Assembly: GCF_049319665.1 (NCBI RefSeq)
Contig: NZ_JBMOUD010000019.1
Coordinates: 10,410-74,409 of the forward strand
Direction: 5' to 3'
Source: JBMOUD01 sp049319665
GTDB taxonomy: Bacteria; Pseudomonadota; Gammaproteobacteria; Enterobacterales; Enterobacteriaceae
DNA: 64,000 bases
In this document: positions 33,668 through 41,967 of the stretch, one piece after another
Numbering within the stretch: position 1 is the stretch's first letter
Layout of the letters: each line of letters begins with the position of its first letter
Program-made: the position numbers and the translations under genes
The notes under the pieces: generated by a model
What the model was told of the DNA's origin: nothing
Database searches by the model: none
What the model saw: the letters and a program-made list of their open reading frames with translations, nothing else

Positions 33668-34747
33668 ATGAAAAAGCATACTAAGACCATTTCAGCTTTG
33701 TTGGTTGGTGCAGCACTCAGTGCCAGTGTTGTCAGCGGTGCTGAGGCTTGTACCCGTGCGTTTATGAATATGTATCCGGGTTATATGGTCAGTGCCCGTA
33801 ATTTGGATTTCTTCGGTCCGGTTGATCCGGCGCTGGTGATTACACCTCGCGGCATTGAACATAACGGCGGTGATGCTAAAAATGCTGCGCAGTGGAAAAC
33901 GCAATATGGCAGCGTGGTGGTGTATGCCGATGGCGTGTTCCCAATGGATGGTATGAATGAGAAAGGATTAGCAGGACACACGCTGTTCTACACTCACGGT
34001 AGCCAGGATGAGAAAGCCCATCAAGATAAGCCTGTTATCGAGAGCCGTGCCTGGTTGAGCTATATTTTAGATAATTTCTCGACGGTTGAGCAGGCAGTGA
34101 AAGCCATCAGTAATGACGTTCGTCTTAGCGCGGTTTTAGTACCGATTGATTATGCTTCTGACACCAAGCATATCGCTATTGAAGATGTGAGCGGTGACTC
34201 TGCGATCATTGAGATCGATAACGGTAAGGTGAATATCTATCACAATAAAGATTACCGAGTCATGACTAACCCGCCATCTTACGACAAACAGCTTAAAAAT
34301 CTGGCTAAGTATCAGCATGCCAAACGCAGTGAAATTCCCGGTGGATTAGATGCCGACCAGCGTTTAGTTCGTGCCAGCTATGACCTTAAAAACCTGCCAA
34401 AACCAGACAACAAAAACCAGGCGCAGGGCTTTATTCAGACGGTGATGAATAACGTAGCTTACCCGATTGGTTCCCCTACGGAGCCGGGGGAGCAGAAGGT
34501 TATTGATATGTACGCGAAATACACTAAACGTCCCGATCAGAATAAAGGTATTGGCACTTATTGGACGACTATCTCTGACCTCAGTCATGGCGAATATCAC
34601 TTTAAATCGGTTTATGCACCCGCGCAGATTTGGGTTTCTCTGGCGGAAATTAATTTCAACGCCGGCCAACCGGTGAAAAAAATCGAGCATCTAAATGATT
34701 ATGCCCAGAAAGGCTGGGAAGGAAACGTGTTGGCGCAAGCCAAATAA
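33668..34747 (+). CDS. Periplasmic choloylglycine hydrolase family (penicillin V acylase-like) amidase
   Basis: 359 residues. The signal peptide runs to A27 (ALSASVVSGAEA), and the mature protein then begins with Cys28, the N-terminal nucleophile of Ntn hydrolases, in CTRAFMN. Further family features are ARNLDFF with the conserved Arg/Asp (R44 and D47), GMNEKGLAGHTLFY (about 98-111), and SRAWLSYILDNFSTVEQA. Gram-negative members cleave penicillin V and, in Pectobacterium and Agrobacterium, long-chain acyl-homoserine lactones; bile-salt hydrolysis is typical of Gram-positive gut members. By its cluster and Sec export, this is a periplasmic acylase; the natural substrate is inferred, not shown. 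Good ribosome-binding site AAGGAAG before ATG 33668. It is followed by the Omr sRNAs. Confidence 0.9.
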   Translation: MKKHTKTISALLVGAALSASVVSGAEACTRAFMNMYPGYMVSARNLDFFGPVDPALVITPRGIEHNGGDAKNAAQWKTQYGSVVVYADGVFPMDGMNEKGLAGHTLFYTHGSQDEKAHQDKPVIESRAWLSYILDNFSTVEQAVKAISNDVRLSAVLVPIDYASDTKHIAIEDVSGDSAIIEIDNGKVNIYHNKDYRVMTNPPSYDKQLKNLAKYQHAKRSEIPGGLDADQRLVRASYDLKNLPKPDNKNQAQGFIQTVMNNVAYPIGSPTEPGEQKVIDMYAKYTKRPDQNKGIGTYWTTISDLSHGEYHFKSVYAPAQIWVSLAEINFNAGQPVKKIEHLNDYAQKGWEGNVLAQAK

Positions 34748-34898
34748 TTGGCCTTGTGTTAAGGGAGCACGTCCTGATGAGCTTACTGAGGTTTAGCGAT
34801 TCAGGTAAGTGGCACATCTGCTAGCAGTATCCACTAATGGGCCGGGTAATGTAATCAACGCAGAGACAGTATCAAGTATGACGACTATACATTGCTGG

Positions 34899-34927
34899 TT
34901 ACACTTTGCGGTGCAATGTTGCGATTG
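34899..34927. promoter_or_regulatory. Shared upstream element of the first Omr-like sRNA (possible OmpR site)
   Basis: TTACACTTTGCGG...TTGCGATTG lies with its end 42 bp before the predicted RNA start. The second sRNA has TTACACTTGG...TTGCGATTG ending at exactly the same distance (35233 to 35275). E. coli omrA and omrB are activated by OmpR, so this conserved element is the best candidate. Confidence 0.55.
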
Positions 34928-34968
34928 CCAGCTAGTTGCCTGACAGGCTTAGCGGATACATTGAACGT

Positions 34969-35092
34969 CCCAGAGGTATTGATTGGTGAATCATCAACCT
35001 AGCCTCTATCGTGAAAAATTTTGTCGCGATAGTTTCTTGGTTGAAGCCGATTACATTTGCACCAACCTACGCGGATGCGTAGGTTTTTTTTT
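34969..35092 (+). ncRNA. omrA: OmrA/OmrB-type small RNA, first copy (longer form)
   Basis: The 5' end CCCAGAGGTATTGATTGGTG is identical to the conserved seed of E. coli OmrA/OmrB, which base-pairs with mRNAs for outer-membrane proteins such as CirA, FecA and OmpT, and with ompR, csgD and flhDC. The 3' end is GCACCAACCTACGCGGATGC with stem AACCTACGC / GCGTAGGTT and nine T. At about 124 nt it is longer than the E. coli RNAs (88 and 82 nt). It has an additional internal hairpin (CTATCG...CGATAG, about 35005-35032). Position between galR and aas is the same as in E. coli. Which copy is omrA or omrB is arbitrary. Confidence 0.9.
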
Positions 35093-35194
35093 GCCCGCCA
35101 TTTATTATTTTTTCTACGCTTTTATGTTTTGTTGCCCGACTCATTTCTCCTTATCCGAAATTTCAAAGTGATATTTACATGGTTAGGATTATTT

Positions 35195-35233
35195 TTACAC
35201 TTGGTTGCATTTTGCGTAGCAAACTTGCGATTG
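35195..35233. promoter_or_regulatory. Shared upstream element of the second Omr-like sRNA (possible OmpR site)
   Basis: TTACACTTGGTTGC...TTGCGATTG, matching the element before the first copy and ending 42 bp before the predicted start. A plausible -10 TAGAGT lies just before the start. Confidence 0.55.
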
Positions 35234-35274
35234 TTGAGTGGAGGAACGTGCGACAGATCTCTAGAGTTGGTGAT

Positions 35275-35370
35275 CCCAGAGGTATTGATTGGTGAATCAA
35301 TCAACGTAACATTTATGTTGAAACCGATTATATTTGCACCAACCTACGCAGATGCGTAGGTTTTTTTTTT
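35275..35370 (+). ncRNA. omrB: OmrA/OmrB-type small RNA, second copy
   Basis: It starts with the same 20-nt seed as the first copy and ends with GCACCAACCTACGCAGATGC, stem AACCTACGC / GCGTAGGTT, and a run of ten T. At 96 nt it is close to E. coli size. The central part differs from copy 1, as OmrA and OmrB differ in E. coli, while both ends are conserved. It is expected to bind Hfq and repress outer-membrane and biofilm genes under OmpR control. It lies directly upstream of aas. Confidence 0.9.
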
Positions 35371-35494
35371 GCCTTGATCTCTGATATTCAAGAATTAAAC
35401 CTAAAAGTCGTCAATCCGCTGTGTTATAGAGTATTCTTTCCTTTTTTATCCCTTGTCCCTAGTAAAACAAGGGAAAACTCATAAGGAGATGGGA

Positions 35495-37663
35495 ATGATC
35501 TACAATGTTGTTTTCAAGCTGTTGCGGATGATTTTCCGCATTGCTTTTAGGGTTAGCGTAACGCCTGATCATGCGCGTTTTGATCATCAGAAACTGCTGA
35601 TTACACCTAACCATGTCTCATTTCTTGATGGCGCACTTTTAGCGTTATTCTTGCCTGTTAAACCTGTATTTGCGGTCTATTCCAACATTACCGAAACCTG
35701 GTACATGCGCTGGCTTAAAGCCTATGTTGATTTTGTGCCGCTTGACCCTACCAAGCCAATGGCGATAAAGCGTCTGGTGCGAGAAATCGAAAAAGGCCGT
35801 CCGGTTGTGGTATTCCCTGAAGGGCGTATCACTGTGACCGGCTCATTGATGAAAATCTACGATGGTGCCGCTTTTGTTGCCGCAAAATCGCAGGCGACGG
35901 TAATACCTGTTCGTATCGACGGTGCGGAGTTTACTTTTTTTGGGCGCCTCTTTGGCAGCTTCAAACTGCGCCTGTTTCCTAAAATCACCATTAATATTTT
36001 ACCGCCTCTGACGCTACCCATGCCTGATGCTCCACGTGCGCGAGAACGCCGTGTATTGGCCGGAGAACGCCTGCATGATGTGATGATGTCAGCGCGGATG
36101 GCCACCCGTGAGCCAGAAACCTTGTATCAAGCGTTGCTCTCTGCACAAACGCGCTATGGGCGCTGGAAACCTTGTATCGCCGATGTTTCGTTTAAAGAAG
36201 ATAGCTATCAAGGGTTGTTGAAAAAATCTCTTGGCGTGAGCCGGATTTTACAGCGTTTTACCCGCGAGGGTGAACATGTTGGGATGCTATTACCCAATGC
36301 TACAATTATGGCGGCAGCGTTGTTCGGCGCCTCCATGCGTAACCGTATTCCTGCCTTGCTGAATTATACTTCTGGCGCGAAAGGACTGAAAAGCGCCATG
36401 AAAGCGGCACAAATTGCGACTATCGTAACGTCGCGTCAGTTTCTGGAGAAAGGCAAACTCACTCACTTACCTGAGCAAGTTCCCGAAGCTAACTGGGTCT
36501 ATCTTGAAGATCTGAAAGATACCGTTACCCGCGACGATAAGCTGTGGATCTTGTTCCATCTGGTGTTCCCGCGTCGTGCTATGTTGCCCCAGCGTGCCGA
36601 TGATGCTGCATTGGTATTATTCACCTCTGGCTCTGAAGGTAATCCTAAGGGCGTGGTGCATTCGCACGCCAGCCTGCTGGCTAACGTCGAGCAAATTCGC
36701 ACAGTAGCCGATTTTACGCCGCGCGACCGTTTTATGTCTTCTCTGCCGTTGTTCCATGCGTTTGGTCTGACCGTCGGTTTATTAACACCGTTAATGACCG
36801 GAGCACGCATTTTTCTTTATCCGAGTCCACTGCATTATCGCATCGTGCCTGAGCTGGTGTATGACCAGAACTGTAATGTGCTGTTTGGCACATCGACTTT
36901 CCTTAGCAATTATGCGCGTTTTGCCCATCCTTATGATTTCGCGCGCTTGCGCTATGTAGTTGCAGGCGCGGAAAAACTGGCCGAAAGCACCAAGAAAATC
37001 TGGCAGGACAAATTCGGTATTCGCATCCTTGAAGGTTACGGGGTGACCGAGTGTGCGCCAGTGGTGGCAATTAACGTGCCGATGTCTGCTAAGGCTAATA
37101 CCGTTGGTAGGATCTTACCTGCAATGGAAGCGCGCCTGATCCCGGTGCCGGGTATTGATCAAGGCGGGCGTTTACAGTTACGCGGGCCGAATATCATGAA
37201 AGGCTATTTACGGGTAGAAAATCCGGGCGTGCTTGAATTACCTCAGGCTGAGAATGCCGCCGGTGAAATGCAGGCAGGTTGGTATGATACTGGTGATATT
37301 GTCACGCTCGACGAACAGGGCTACTGCGCTATTCGTGGCCGTGTTAAACGTTTTGCCAAACTGGCCGGTGAAATGGTATCGCTGGAAAGTGTAGAACAGT
37401 TGGCTATCACCGCTTCGCCAGATGGACAACATGCGGCAACCTCACGTAGCGATAGCAGCAAAGGTGAAGCATTAGTGTTGTTTACTACCGATGTCCAATT
37501 ACAGCGTGACGCGTTGTCGAAAGCCGCTCGAGAATTAGGGCTGCCAGAATTAACTGTGCCACGTGATATTCGTGTCATTAAAGCATTGCCGCTGCTGGGC
37601 AGCGGTAAACCAGATTTTGTTACGCTGCGGGAAATGGCGGAAAAAGCGGAGAGTAAACAATGA
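35495..37663 (+). CDS. aas: Bifunctional 2-acylglycerophosphoethanolamine acyltransferase / acyl-ACP synthetase
   Basis: 722 residues from ATG 35495, chosen because AAGGAG lies six bases before it; the ATG at 35489 abuts the ribosome-binding site. The E. coli protein has 719. The N-terminal acyltransferase has NHVSFLD (H40-D45, the HX4D motif) and FPEGRI (about 110). The C-terminal AMP-binding domain has LFTSGSEGNPKGVVHSH, EGYGVTECAPVV, GWYDTGDI and GKPDFVTL. It activates fatty acid onto bound ACP and re-acylates lysophosphatidylethanolamine at the inner membrane. Its stop overlaps the lplT start by 4 bp, so flippase and enzyme are co-translated, as in E. coli. Confidence 0.97.
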   Translation: MIYNVVFKLLRMIFRIAFRVSVTPDHARFDHQKLLITPNHVSFLDGALLALFLPVKPVFAVYSNITETWYMRWLKAYVDFVPLDPTKPMAIKRLVREIEKGRPVVVFPEGRITVTGSLMKIYDGAAFVAAKSQATVIPVRIDGAEFTFFGRLFGSFKLRLFPKITINILPPLTLPMPDAPRARERRVLAGERLHDVMMSARMATREPETLYQALLSAQTRYGRWKPCIADVSFKEDSYQGLLKKSLGVSRILQRFTREGEHVGMLLPNATIMAAALFGASMRNRIPALLNYTSGAKGLKSAMKAAQIATIVTSRQFLEKGKLTHLPEQVPEANWVYLEDLKDTVTRDDKLWILFHLVFPRRAMLPQRADDAALVLFTSGSEGNPKGVVHSHASLLANVEQIRTVADFTPRDRFMSSLPLFHAFGLTVGLLTPLMTGARIFLYPSPLHYRIVPELVYDQNCNVLFGTSTFLSNYARFAHPYDFARLRYVVAGAEKLAESTKKIWQDKFGIRILEGYGVTECAPVVAINVPMSAKANTVGRILPAMEARLIPVPGIDQGGRLQLRGPNIMKGYLRVENPGVLELPQAENAAGEMQAGWYDTGDIVTLDEQGYCAIRGRVKRFAKLAGEMVSLESVEQLAITASPDGQHAATSRSDSSKGEALVLFTTDVQLQRDALSKAARELGLPELTVPRDIRVIKALPLLGSGKPDFVTLREMAEKAESKQ

Positions 37664-38862
37664 AGTCGGCGGTAAAAAGCGAATCACCATTGATGTCTCG
37701 CGGCATGATTGCGGTGATTTTTGCGCAGTTTCTCTCAGCTTTCGCCGACAATGCGCTGCTGTTTGTGACGCTGGCATTGATTATCCAGCAGAAGTATCCC
37801 GAGTGGAGTCAGCCGGTACTGCAAATGGGATTTGTGGCGGCCTATATTATTTTCGCTCCTTTTGTCGGGCAGTTTGCCGATAGCTTTGCCAAAGGACGAG
37901 TGATGATGGCGTCTAACATCCTCAAATTGCTCGGTACGTTAATGATTTGCATCGGGCTTAATCCTTTCCTCGGTTATGCGCTAGTCGGCGTTGGCGCGGC
38001 AGCTTATTCACCGGCCAAATACGGTATTCTTGGCGAAATCACTACGGGCGAACAGCTGGTGAAAGCCAATGGCGTAATGGAAGGTTCGACTATTGCCGCC
38101 ATTTTATTGGGTTCTGTAATAGGCGGCGTGCTGGTTGACGCCAGTTTGATTGCCGCGCTGATTGTCTGCGTTGCCGCTTATGCCGGTGCGGTTTGGGCTA
38201 ACATGTTTATTCCTAAACTGGCGGCCGCGCGACCGGGGAATTCTTGGAATCCTTATAAGATGGCTGCGGGCTTTTTTAGCGCTTGCCGTGCAATGTGGGC
38301 AGATAGCGAGATACGCTTTTCGATGATCGGCACCAGCCTGTTTTGGGGCGCGGGCGTAACGCTACGTTTGCTGTTGGTACTTTGGGTACCGGCTGCTCTA
38401 CATATCACTGATAGTGCGACGCCGCCGCTGTTGAATGCGATGGTAGCTATTGGCGTCGTTGTCGGTGCCGGTATTGCCGCGAAATTGATCACCTTAAAAA
38501 CTGTCAATCGTTGTTTGCCGGCTGGTATCGCTATGGGGGTAGCAGTGGTGGTCTTTGCGCTGCAACATAACATGATGAATACCTACGCTTTACTGATCCT
38601 GATTGGCATATTGGGGGGCAGTTTTGTTGTGCCGCTTAATGCGTTGCTACAGCATCGTGGCAAAGAAACCGTAGGTGCAGGTAATGCGATTGCGGTGCAA
38701 AATCTGGCCGAAAATACCGCCATGCTATTAATGCTCGGCCTCTATTCGCTGGTGGTAAAGCTAGGTGTTCCGGTCATTGGTATCGGCGCAGGTTTTGGTG
38801 TGATATTTGCGTTAGCGATTGTTGGGCTGTGGTGGTGGAAGGTGCGTCAGCCTCGCCACTAG
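37660..38862 (+). CDS. lplT: Lysophospholipid transporter LplT
   Basis: A 400-residue MFS protein with 12 membrane helices; the E. coli protein has 397. Conserved blocks are AQFLSAFADNALLFVTLALI, YPEWSQPVLQM, FAPFVGQFADSFAKGRVMM, GVGAAAYSPAKYGILGE and NALLQHRGKETVGAGNAIAV. It flips lysophosphatidylethanolamine across the inner membrane to the cytosolic side, where Aas re-acylates it. The ATGA overlap with aas couples translation. The bidirectional terminator at 38902-38937 closes the operon. Confidence 0.97.
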   Translation: MKSAVKSESPLMSRGMIAVIFAQFLSAFADNALLFVTLALIIQQKYPEWSQPVLQMGFVAAYIIFAPFVGQFADSFAKGRVMMASNILKLLGTLMICIGLNPFLGYALVGVGAAAYSPAKYGILGEITTGEQLVKANGVMEGSTIAAILLGSVIGGVLVDASLIAALIVCVAAYAGAVWANMFIPKLAAARPGNSWNPYKMAAGFFSACRAMWADSEIRFSMIGTSLFWGAGVTLRLLLVLWVPAALHITDSATPPLLNAMVAIGVVVGAGIAAKLITLKTVNRCLPAGIAMGVAVVVFALQHNMMNTYALLILIGILGGSFVVPLNALLQHRGKETVGAGNAIAVQNLAENTAMLLMLGLYSLVVKLGVPVIGIGAGFGVIFALAIVGLWWWKVRQPRH

Positions 38863-38901
38863 TTAAGTGCGACCAGGCCTTAACGTAATGGGCCTTAATG
38901 T

Positions 38902-38937
38902 AAAAAGGGGCGCGATTTATATCGCGCCCCTTTTTTT
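38902..38937. terminator. Bidirectional terminator between lplT and tas
   Basis: Stem AAAAAGGGGCGCGAT / ATCGCGCCCCTTTTTTT with a 4-nt loop. A-tract on the left and T-tract on the right make it work for both convergent genes. Confidence 0.9.
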
Positions 38938-38950
38938 CAGCGAGGAAAAA

Positions 38951-39991
38951 TTACGGCGCCGGGATCGTAAAGCGCTTGTGAATGCTTTCCAGTGCGTCGA
39001 GCACCTCCGCACCAAGCGTTAAATCCTGGCTGGCGATATTTACCTTCAACTGCTCAAGGGTTGTTGCCCCTAGCAAGGTACTGGCAACGAATGGCTGTTG
39101 ACGCACGAAAGCCAGTGCCATCTGCGACGGGTCAAGATTATGCTTCTTAGCCAGTGCAACATATTCGGCGATAGCCGCTTCTGACTGTGGTGACGAGTAG
39201 CGGGTGAAGCGGCTGTACAAGGTATTACGTGCCCCCTCCGGTTTCGCTCCATTGAGGTATTTGCCGCTCAAGGTACCAAAGCCCAGACAAGAGTAAGCCA
39301 GCAATTCAACGCCTTCATGCTGGCTTATTTCAGCCAAACCTATTTCGAAACTGCGATTTAGCAGGCTATATGGGTTTTGAATTGAGACGATACGTGGCAG
39401 GTCGTGTTTTTCAGCCAGTTGCAGATAGCGCATCACGCCCCAAGGGGTTTCATTAGACACGCCGATATAGCGAATCTTACCGGCACGTACTTGTTCATTC
39501 AGCGCTTCTAAGGTTTCTAGCAGCGTCACTGGCGAGTTATTTTCAGTATATTGATAGCCAAGCTTGCCAAAAAAATTGGTTGGGCGTTGTGGCCAGTGCA
39601 ACTGGTAAAGATCCACATAGTCAGTATTTAGGCGCTTCAGGCTGGCATCTAATGCGGCACGGATATTTTTACGATCCAGGCTCTGACCCGGGCGGATATG
39701 ATTATCGTTACCGCGAATAGGGCCGGCGATTTTGCTGGCGAGAATAATTTTATCTCGGTTGCCACGAGCTTTAATCCAACTGCCGATATAGCTTTCAGTC
39801 AGGCCTTGGGTTTCTGGGCGTGGGGGAACGGGATACATTTCAGCTGTATCAATAAAGTTGATACCAGAGGCAATAGCGTAATCAAGCTGTTGGTGCGCTT
39901 CGGCTTCACTATTCTGTTCACCAAAAGTCATGGTACCCAGACCTAAAAGGCTCACTTCTAAAGCACTATGAGGTATTCGATGATATTGCAT
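38951..39991 (-). CDS. tas: Tas, aldo/keto reductase family protein
   Basis: 346 residues from ATG 39991, exactly the E. coli Tas length; a longer in-frame extension to 40081 lacks support and GGAAGATCGGTA precedes the chosen start. Aldo/keto reductase tetrad: D48 and Y53 in FIDTAEMYP, Lys in ILASKIAG (about 85), His in LYQLHWPQRP (about 130). NADPH-binding loop GVSNETPWGV (about 185) and TLLGATTLEQL near the end. It is a cytosolic oxidoreductase of unknown physiological substrate; E. coli tas complements tyrosine auxotrophy under starvation. Synteny with lplT and ygdR is conserved. Confidence 0.94.
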   Translation of the reverse strand: MQYHRIPHSALEVSLLGLGTMTFGEQNSEAEAHQQLDYAIASGINFIDTAEMYPVPPRPETQGLTESYIGSWIKARGNRDKIILASKIAGPIRGNDNHIRPGQSLDRKNIRAALDASLKRLNTDYVDLYQLHWPQRPTNFFGKLGYQYTENNSPVTLLETLEALNEQVRAGKIRYIGVSNETPWGVMRYLQLAEKHDLPRIVSIQNPYSLLNRSFEIGLAEISQHEGVELLAYSCLGFGTLSGKYLNGAKPEGARNTLYSRFTRYSSPQSEAAIAEYVALAKKHNLDPSQMALAFVRQQPFVASTLLGATTLEQLKVNIASQDLTLGAEVLDALESIHKRFTIPAP

Positions 39992-40142
39992 TACCGATCT
40001 TCCTTTGTTTCTTGAGGATGTCAGGCCTGCGGCCTTTAACGACGATACACAAGGCCAAGAGCCTGTAACGACTATATACAAGGGAATCTAATGGGGAAAG
40101 TAGCGGGGATGGCAAAGCAATTGAATTTATCGCATTTAGCTA

Positions 40143-40164
40143 GCTGGCAGCAGATACTGCCAGC
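40143..40164 (-). terminator. Hairpin downstream of ygdR
   Basis: A perfect 8-bp stem GCTGGCAG / CTGCCAGC with a 6-nt loop, 12 bp past the ygdR stop on the minus strand. No T-tract follows, so efficiency is uncertain. Confidence 0.45.
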
Positions 40165-40175
40165 CAAGGGCATTA

Positions 40176-40394
40176 TTAACGTTTGATCACTTGAGTGATC
40201 TCGTTAGCATTTAGCTGACGTTCATTACCTTGTTCATCGGTATATTTAATTAAACCGGTTTTTTTATCTAACTGAGGTTTATCTTGTGTCAGGATCATGC
40301 CGCCATCTTTAGTCGCAATCACATAATTGCTGGCGCATCCTGCCAAAGCAAATGCCACTAGCAGTGCACTTACACATTTTAGGCTTATTTTCAT
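40176..40394 (-). CDS. ygdR: YgdR, small outer-membrane lipoprotein (DUF903)
   Basis: 72 residues from ATG 40394, the same length as E. coli YgdR, with GGGAG six bases upstream; an ATG at 40406 is in frame but worse placed. Lipobox LAG-C20. The mature part ASNYVIATKDGGMILTQDKP with GLIKYTDEQGNERQLNANEI is the DUF903 SH3-like fold shared with YgdI. It is a lipoprotein of unknown role. ygdQ, which separates ygdR from mutH in E. coli, is missing here. Confidence 0.95.
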   Translation of the reverse strand: MKISLKCVSALLVAFALAGCASNYVIATKDGGMILTQDKPQLDKKTGLIKYTDEQGNERQLNANEITQVIKR

Positions 40395-40582
40395 TGTTGC
40401 TCCCATTTTTTTGCCAAGTAGAAAATCAATATTCAGACTAGCAAACAGCCTACAAAATAGTAGGCGATTATCGAGTATTGCGCCTATTTTTAATACATTC
40501 TTTGCGCTGCATGCGCCATTGGACGATAAAGCGTATTTTCTCGATGCTTAATAAACGAATTTCTCCGCTATTCTCCAATTTA

Positions 40583-41269
40583 TTACAGCAAAAAATGTCG
40601 AGCGAGCAATGCGCCGGTAAAACTCTTTTTCAGGTAAAAACCCCGAGGCAATGTCATGATAGGTTGGCCAAATTCACCGATAGCTTCGGTTCTAGCCTTA
40701 TTATTGGCGGCTTTGGGGCGTAGTTGTAATACTTCGCCGTGACGTGCTGTAATCGTTTCCACTTTTCCCAGCACAATTAAGTCCATCAACTCTTCCCAAT
40801 CCTGACGCAGTTGCTGCTCTTCTTCTACCGATGGGCTCCACATTAATGGTGAACCGACCCGCCGTTCGGATAACGGGATTTGGCGATCGCCTTCGACCGG
40901 TATCCACAATACTCGAGCTAATTTGTGTCTGACGTGACTGTTTTCCCAAGTTACGCCGCTGTTGCCGGTTAATGGCGCGACGCAAACGAAAGTGGTTTCT
41001 AACGGTTTACCCTGCGCATCAATAGGAATTGTTTTTAGCTCAACACCGATTTCTGGAAAGTCTTGCTCTGGTTTACTCCCTGCGCTAGCGCCGAGATAAG
41101 TTTCCAACAGCATCCCAACCCATCCCTTTTCGCGTTTTAAATCGGGTGGAATGGCTAAATTAGCCTGTGTTGCTAGCTCACCCAGAGAAAAACCTGACAA
41201 CGATTGTGCCCGTTGTAATAGGGCTTGCTGATCTTCTGGAGACGTCTGCATTGGTATGGGGAATGACAT
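40583..41269 (-). CDS. mutH: MutH, methyl-directed mismatch repair endonuclease
   Basis: 228 residues; E. coli has 229. It nicks the unmethylated strand at hemimethylated GATC when activated by MutS/MutL. The catalytic triad D70, E77 and K79 stands in DFPEIGVELKTI with E. coli numbering. The family blocks KGWVGMLLETYLGA and LPRGFYLKKSFTG at the C-terminus are conserved. Presence of MutH implies Dam methylation in this organism. It is divergent from rppH; the 700-bp region between contains the DnaA-box cluster. Confidence 0.97.
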   Translation of the reverse strand: MSFPIPMQTSPEDQQALLQRAQSLSGFSLGELATQANLAIPPDLKREKGWVGMLLETYLGASAGSKPEQDFPEIGVELKTIPIDAQGKPLETTFVCVAPLTGNSGVTWENSHVRHKLARVLWIPVEGDRQIPLSERRVGSPLMWSPSVEEEQQLRQDWEELMDLIVLGKVETITARHGEVLQLRPKAANNKARTEAIGEFGQPIMTLPRGFYLKKSFTGALLARHFLL

Positions 41270-41460
41270 AAATAAAAGTTTCCGCGAAACTGATTAAAAA
41301 TCATACGCTAAATGGCAGGGGTTGAGAATTAAATCTCTACCCTGTGATTAAGATGAATAATAGCATGATTTAAAATGGTTTTTTTTCAGATTTATTCTTA
41401 TTGTCGATGTGAGTAAAGTAAGTTGATCACCCGTTAACGGTGACAATGAACAGGATCTTC

Positions 41461-41800
41461 CCCCTAGTTATCCACAGATTTGTGGGATAACCCACATTTT
41501 AAGGATTACTGGTTCGATTTACAGGCTTGACGACCCACTGTTTTTACAGGTTTGTCCCATATCTGACCAAGTATTGCCAACAATCTGTGGATAAAAACCA
41601 CATTGGTTGATCTTTAGTCAGGTGTGGATCGTGCGTAGTTTGGTCGACGTTAATTATGTTCTGTATAAGCTGGTTTTTTGATTTAGTTTATTGTTTTTAA
41701 TGTGTTTATTTTTATTGTCATTAATGGTTCATATCCAGTGATAAATAGTTTTACCCTGATTATTCTTAAGTTCTGCACATATCTATCCACAGAAAAAGTG
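41461..41800. promoter_or_regulatory. DARS2: DnaA-box cluster between mutH and rppH, probable DARS2 locus
   Basis: Perfect DnaA boxes TTATCCACA at 41468-41476 (plus) and TGTGGATAA at 41586-41594 (minus). A one-mismatch box CTATCCACA lies at 41783-41791, and a weaker TGTGGATCG at about 41623-41631. Two perfect boxes plus further ones in 330 bp of noncoding DNA are far from chance. In E. coli the DnaA-reactivating sequence DARS2, which converts ADP-DnaA to ATP-DnaA with help of IHF and Fis, lies, as I recall, in this same mutH-rppH region. I have not pinned down IHF and Fis sites. Confidence 0.75.
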
Positions 41801-41967
41801 AATAAAATTGGCTTTTACTCGGCCACTCTGTTTATAACTTCAGATAAAATGACAAGTTATCCCAGTAATGTTGGTAAGTCAGCGAGTGTAACCAGTGGTT
41901 TACCGTCTGTTGGTAGTGTGAAACAATCAGTACATCTATGCATTTTAAAGCTTATTGAGGTAGTCCG

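Noticed and set aside
34983..35359. Open frames of 60-100 residues across the Omr region
   Set aside because: They run through the sRNA terminators and T-tracts; the RNAs explain the conservation.
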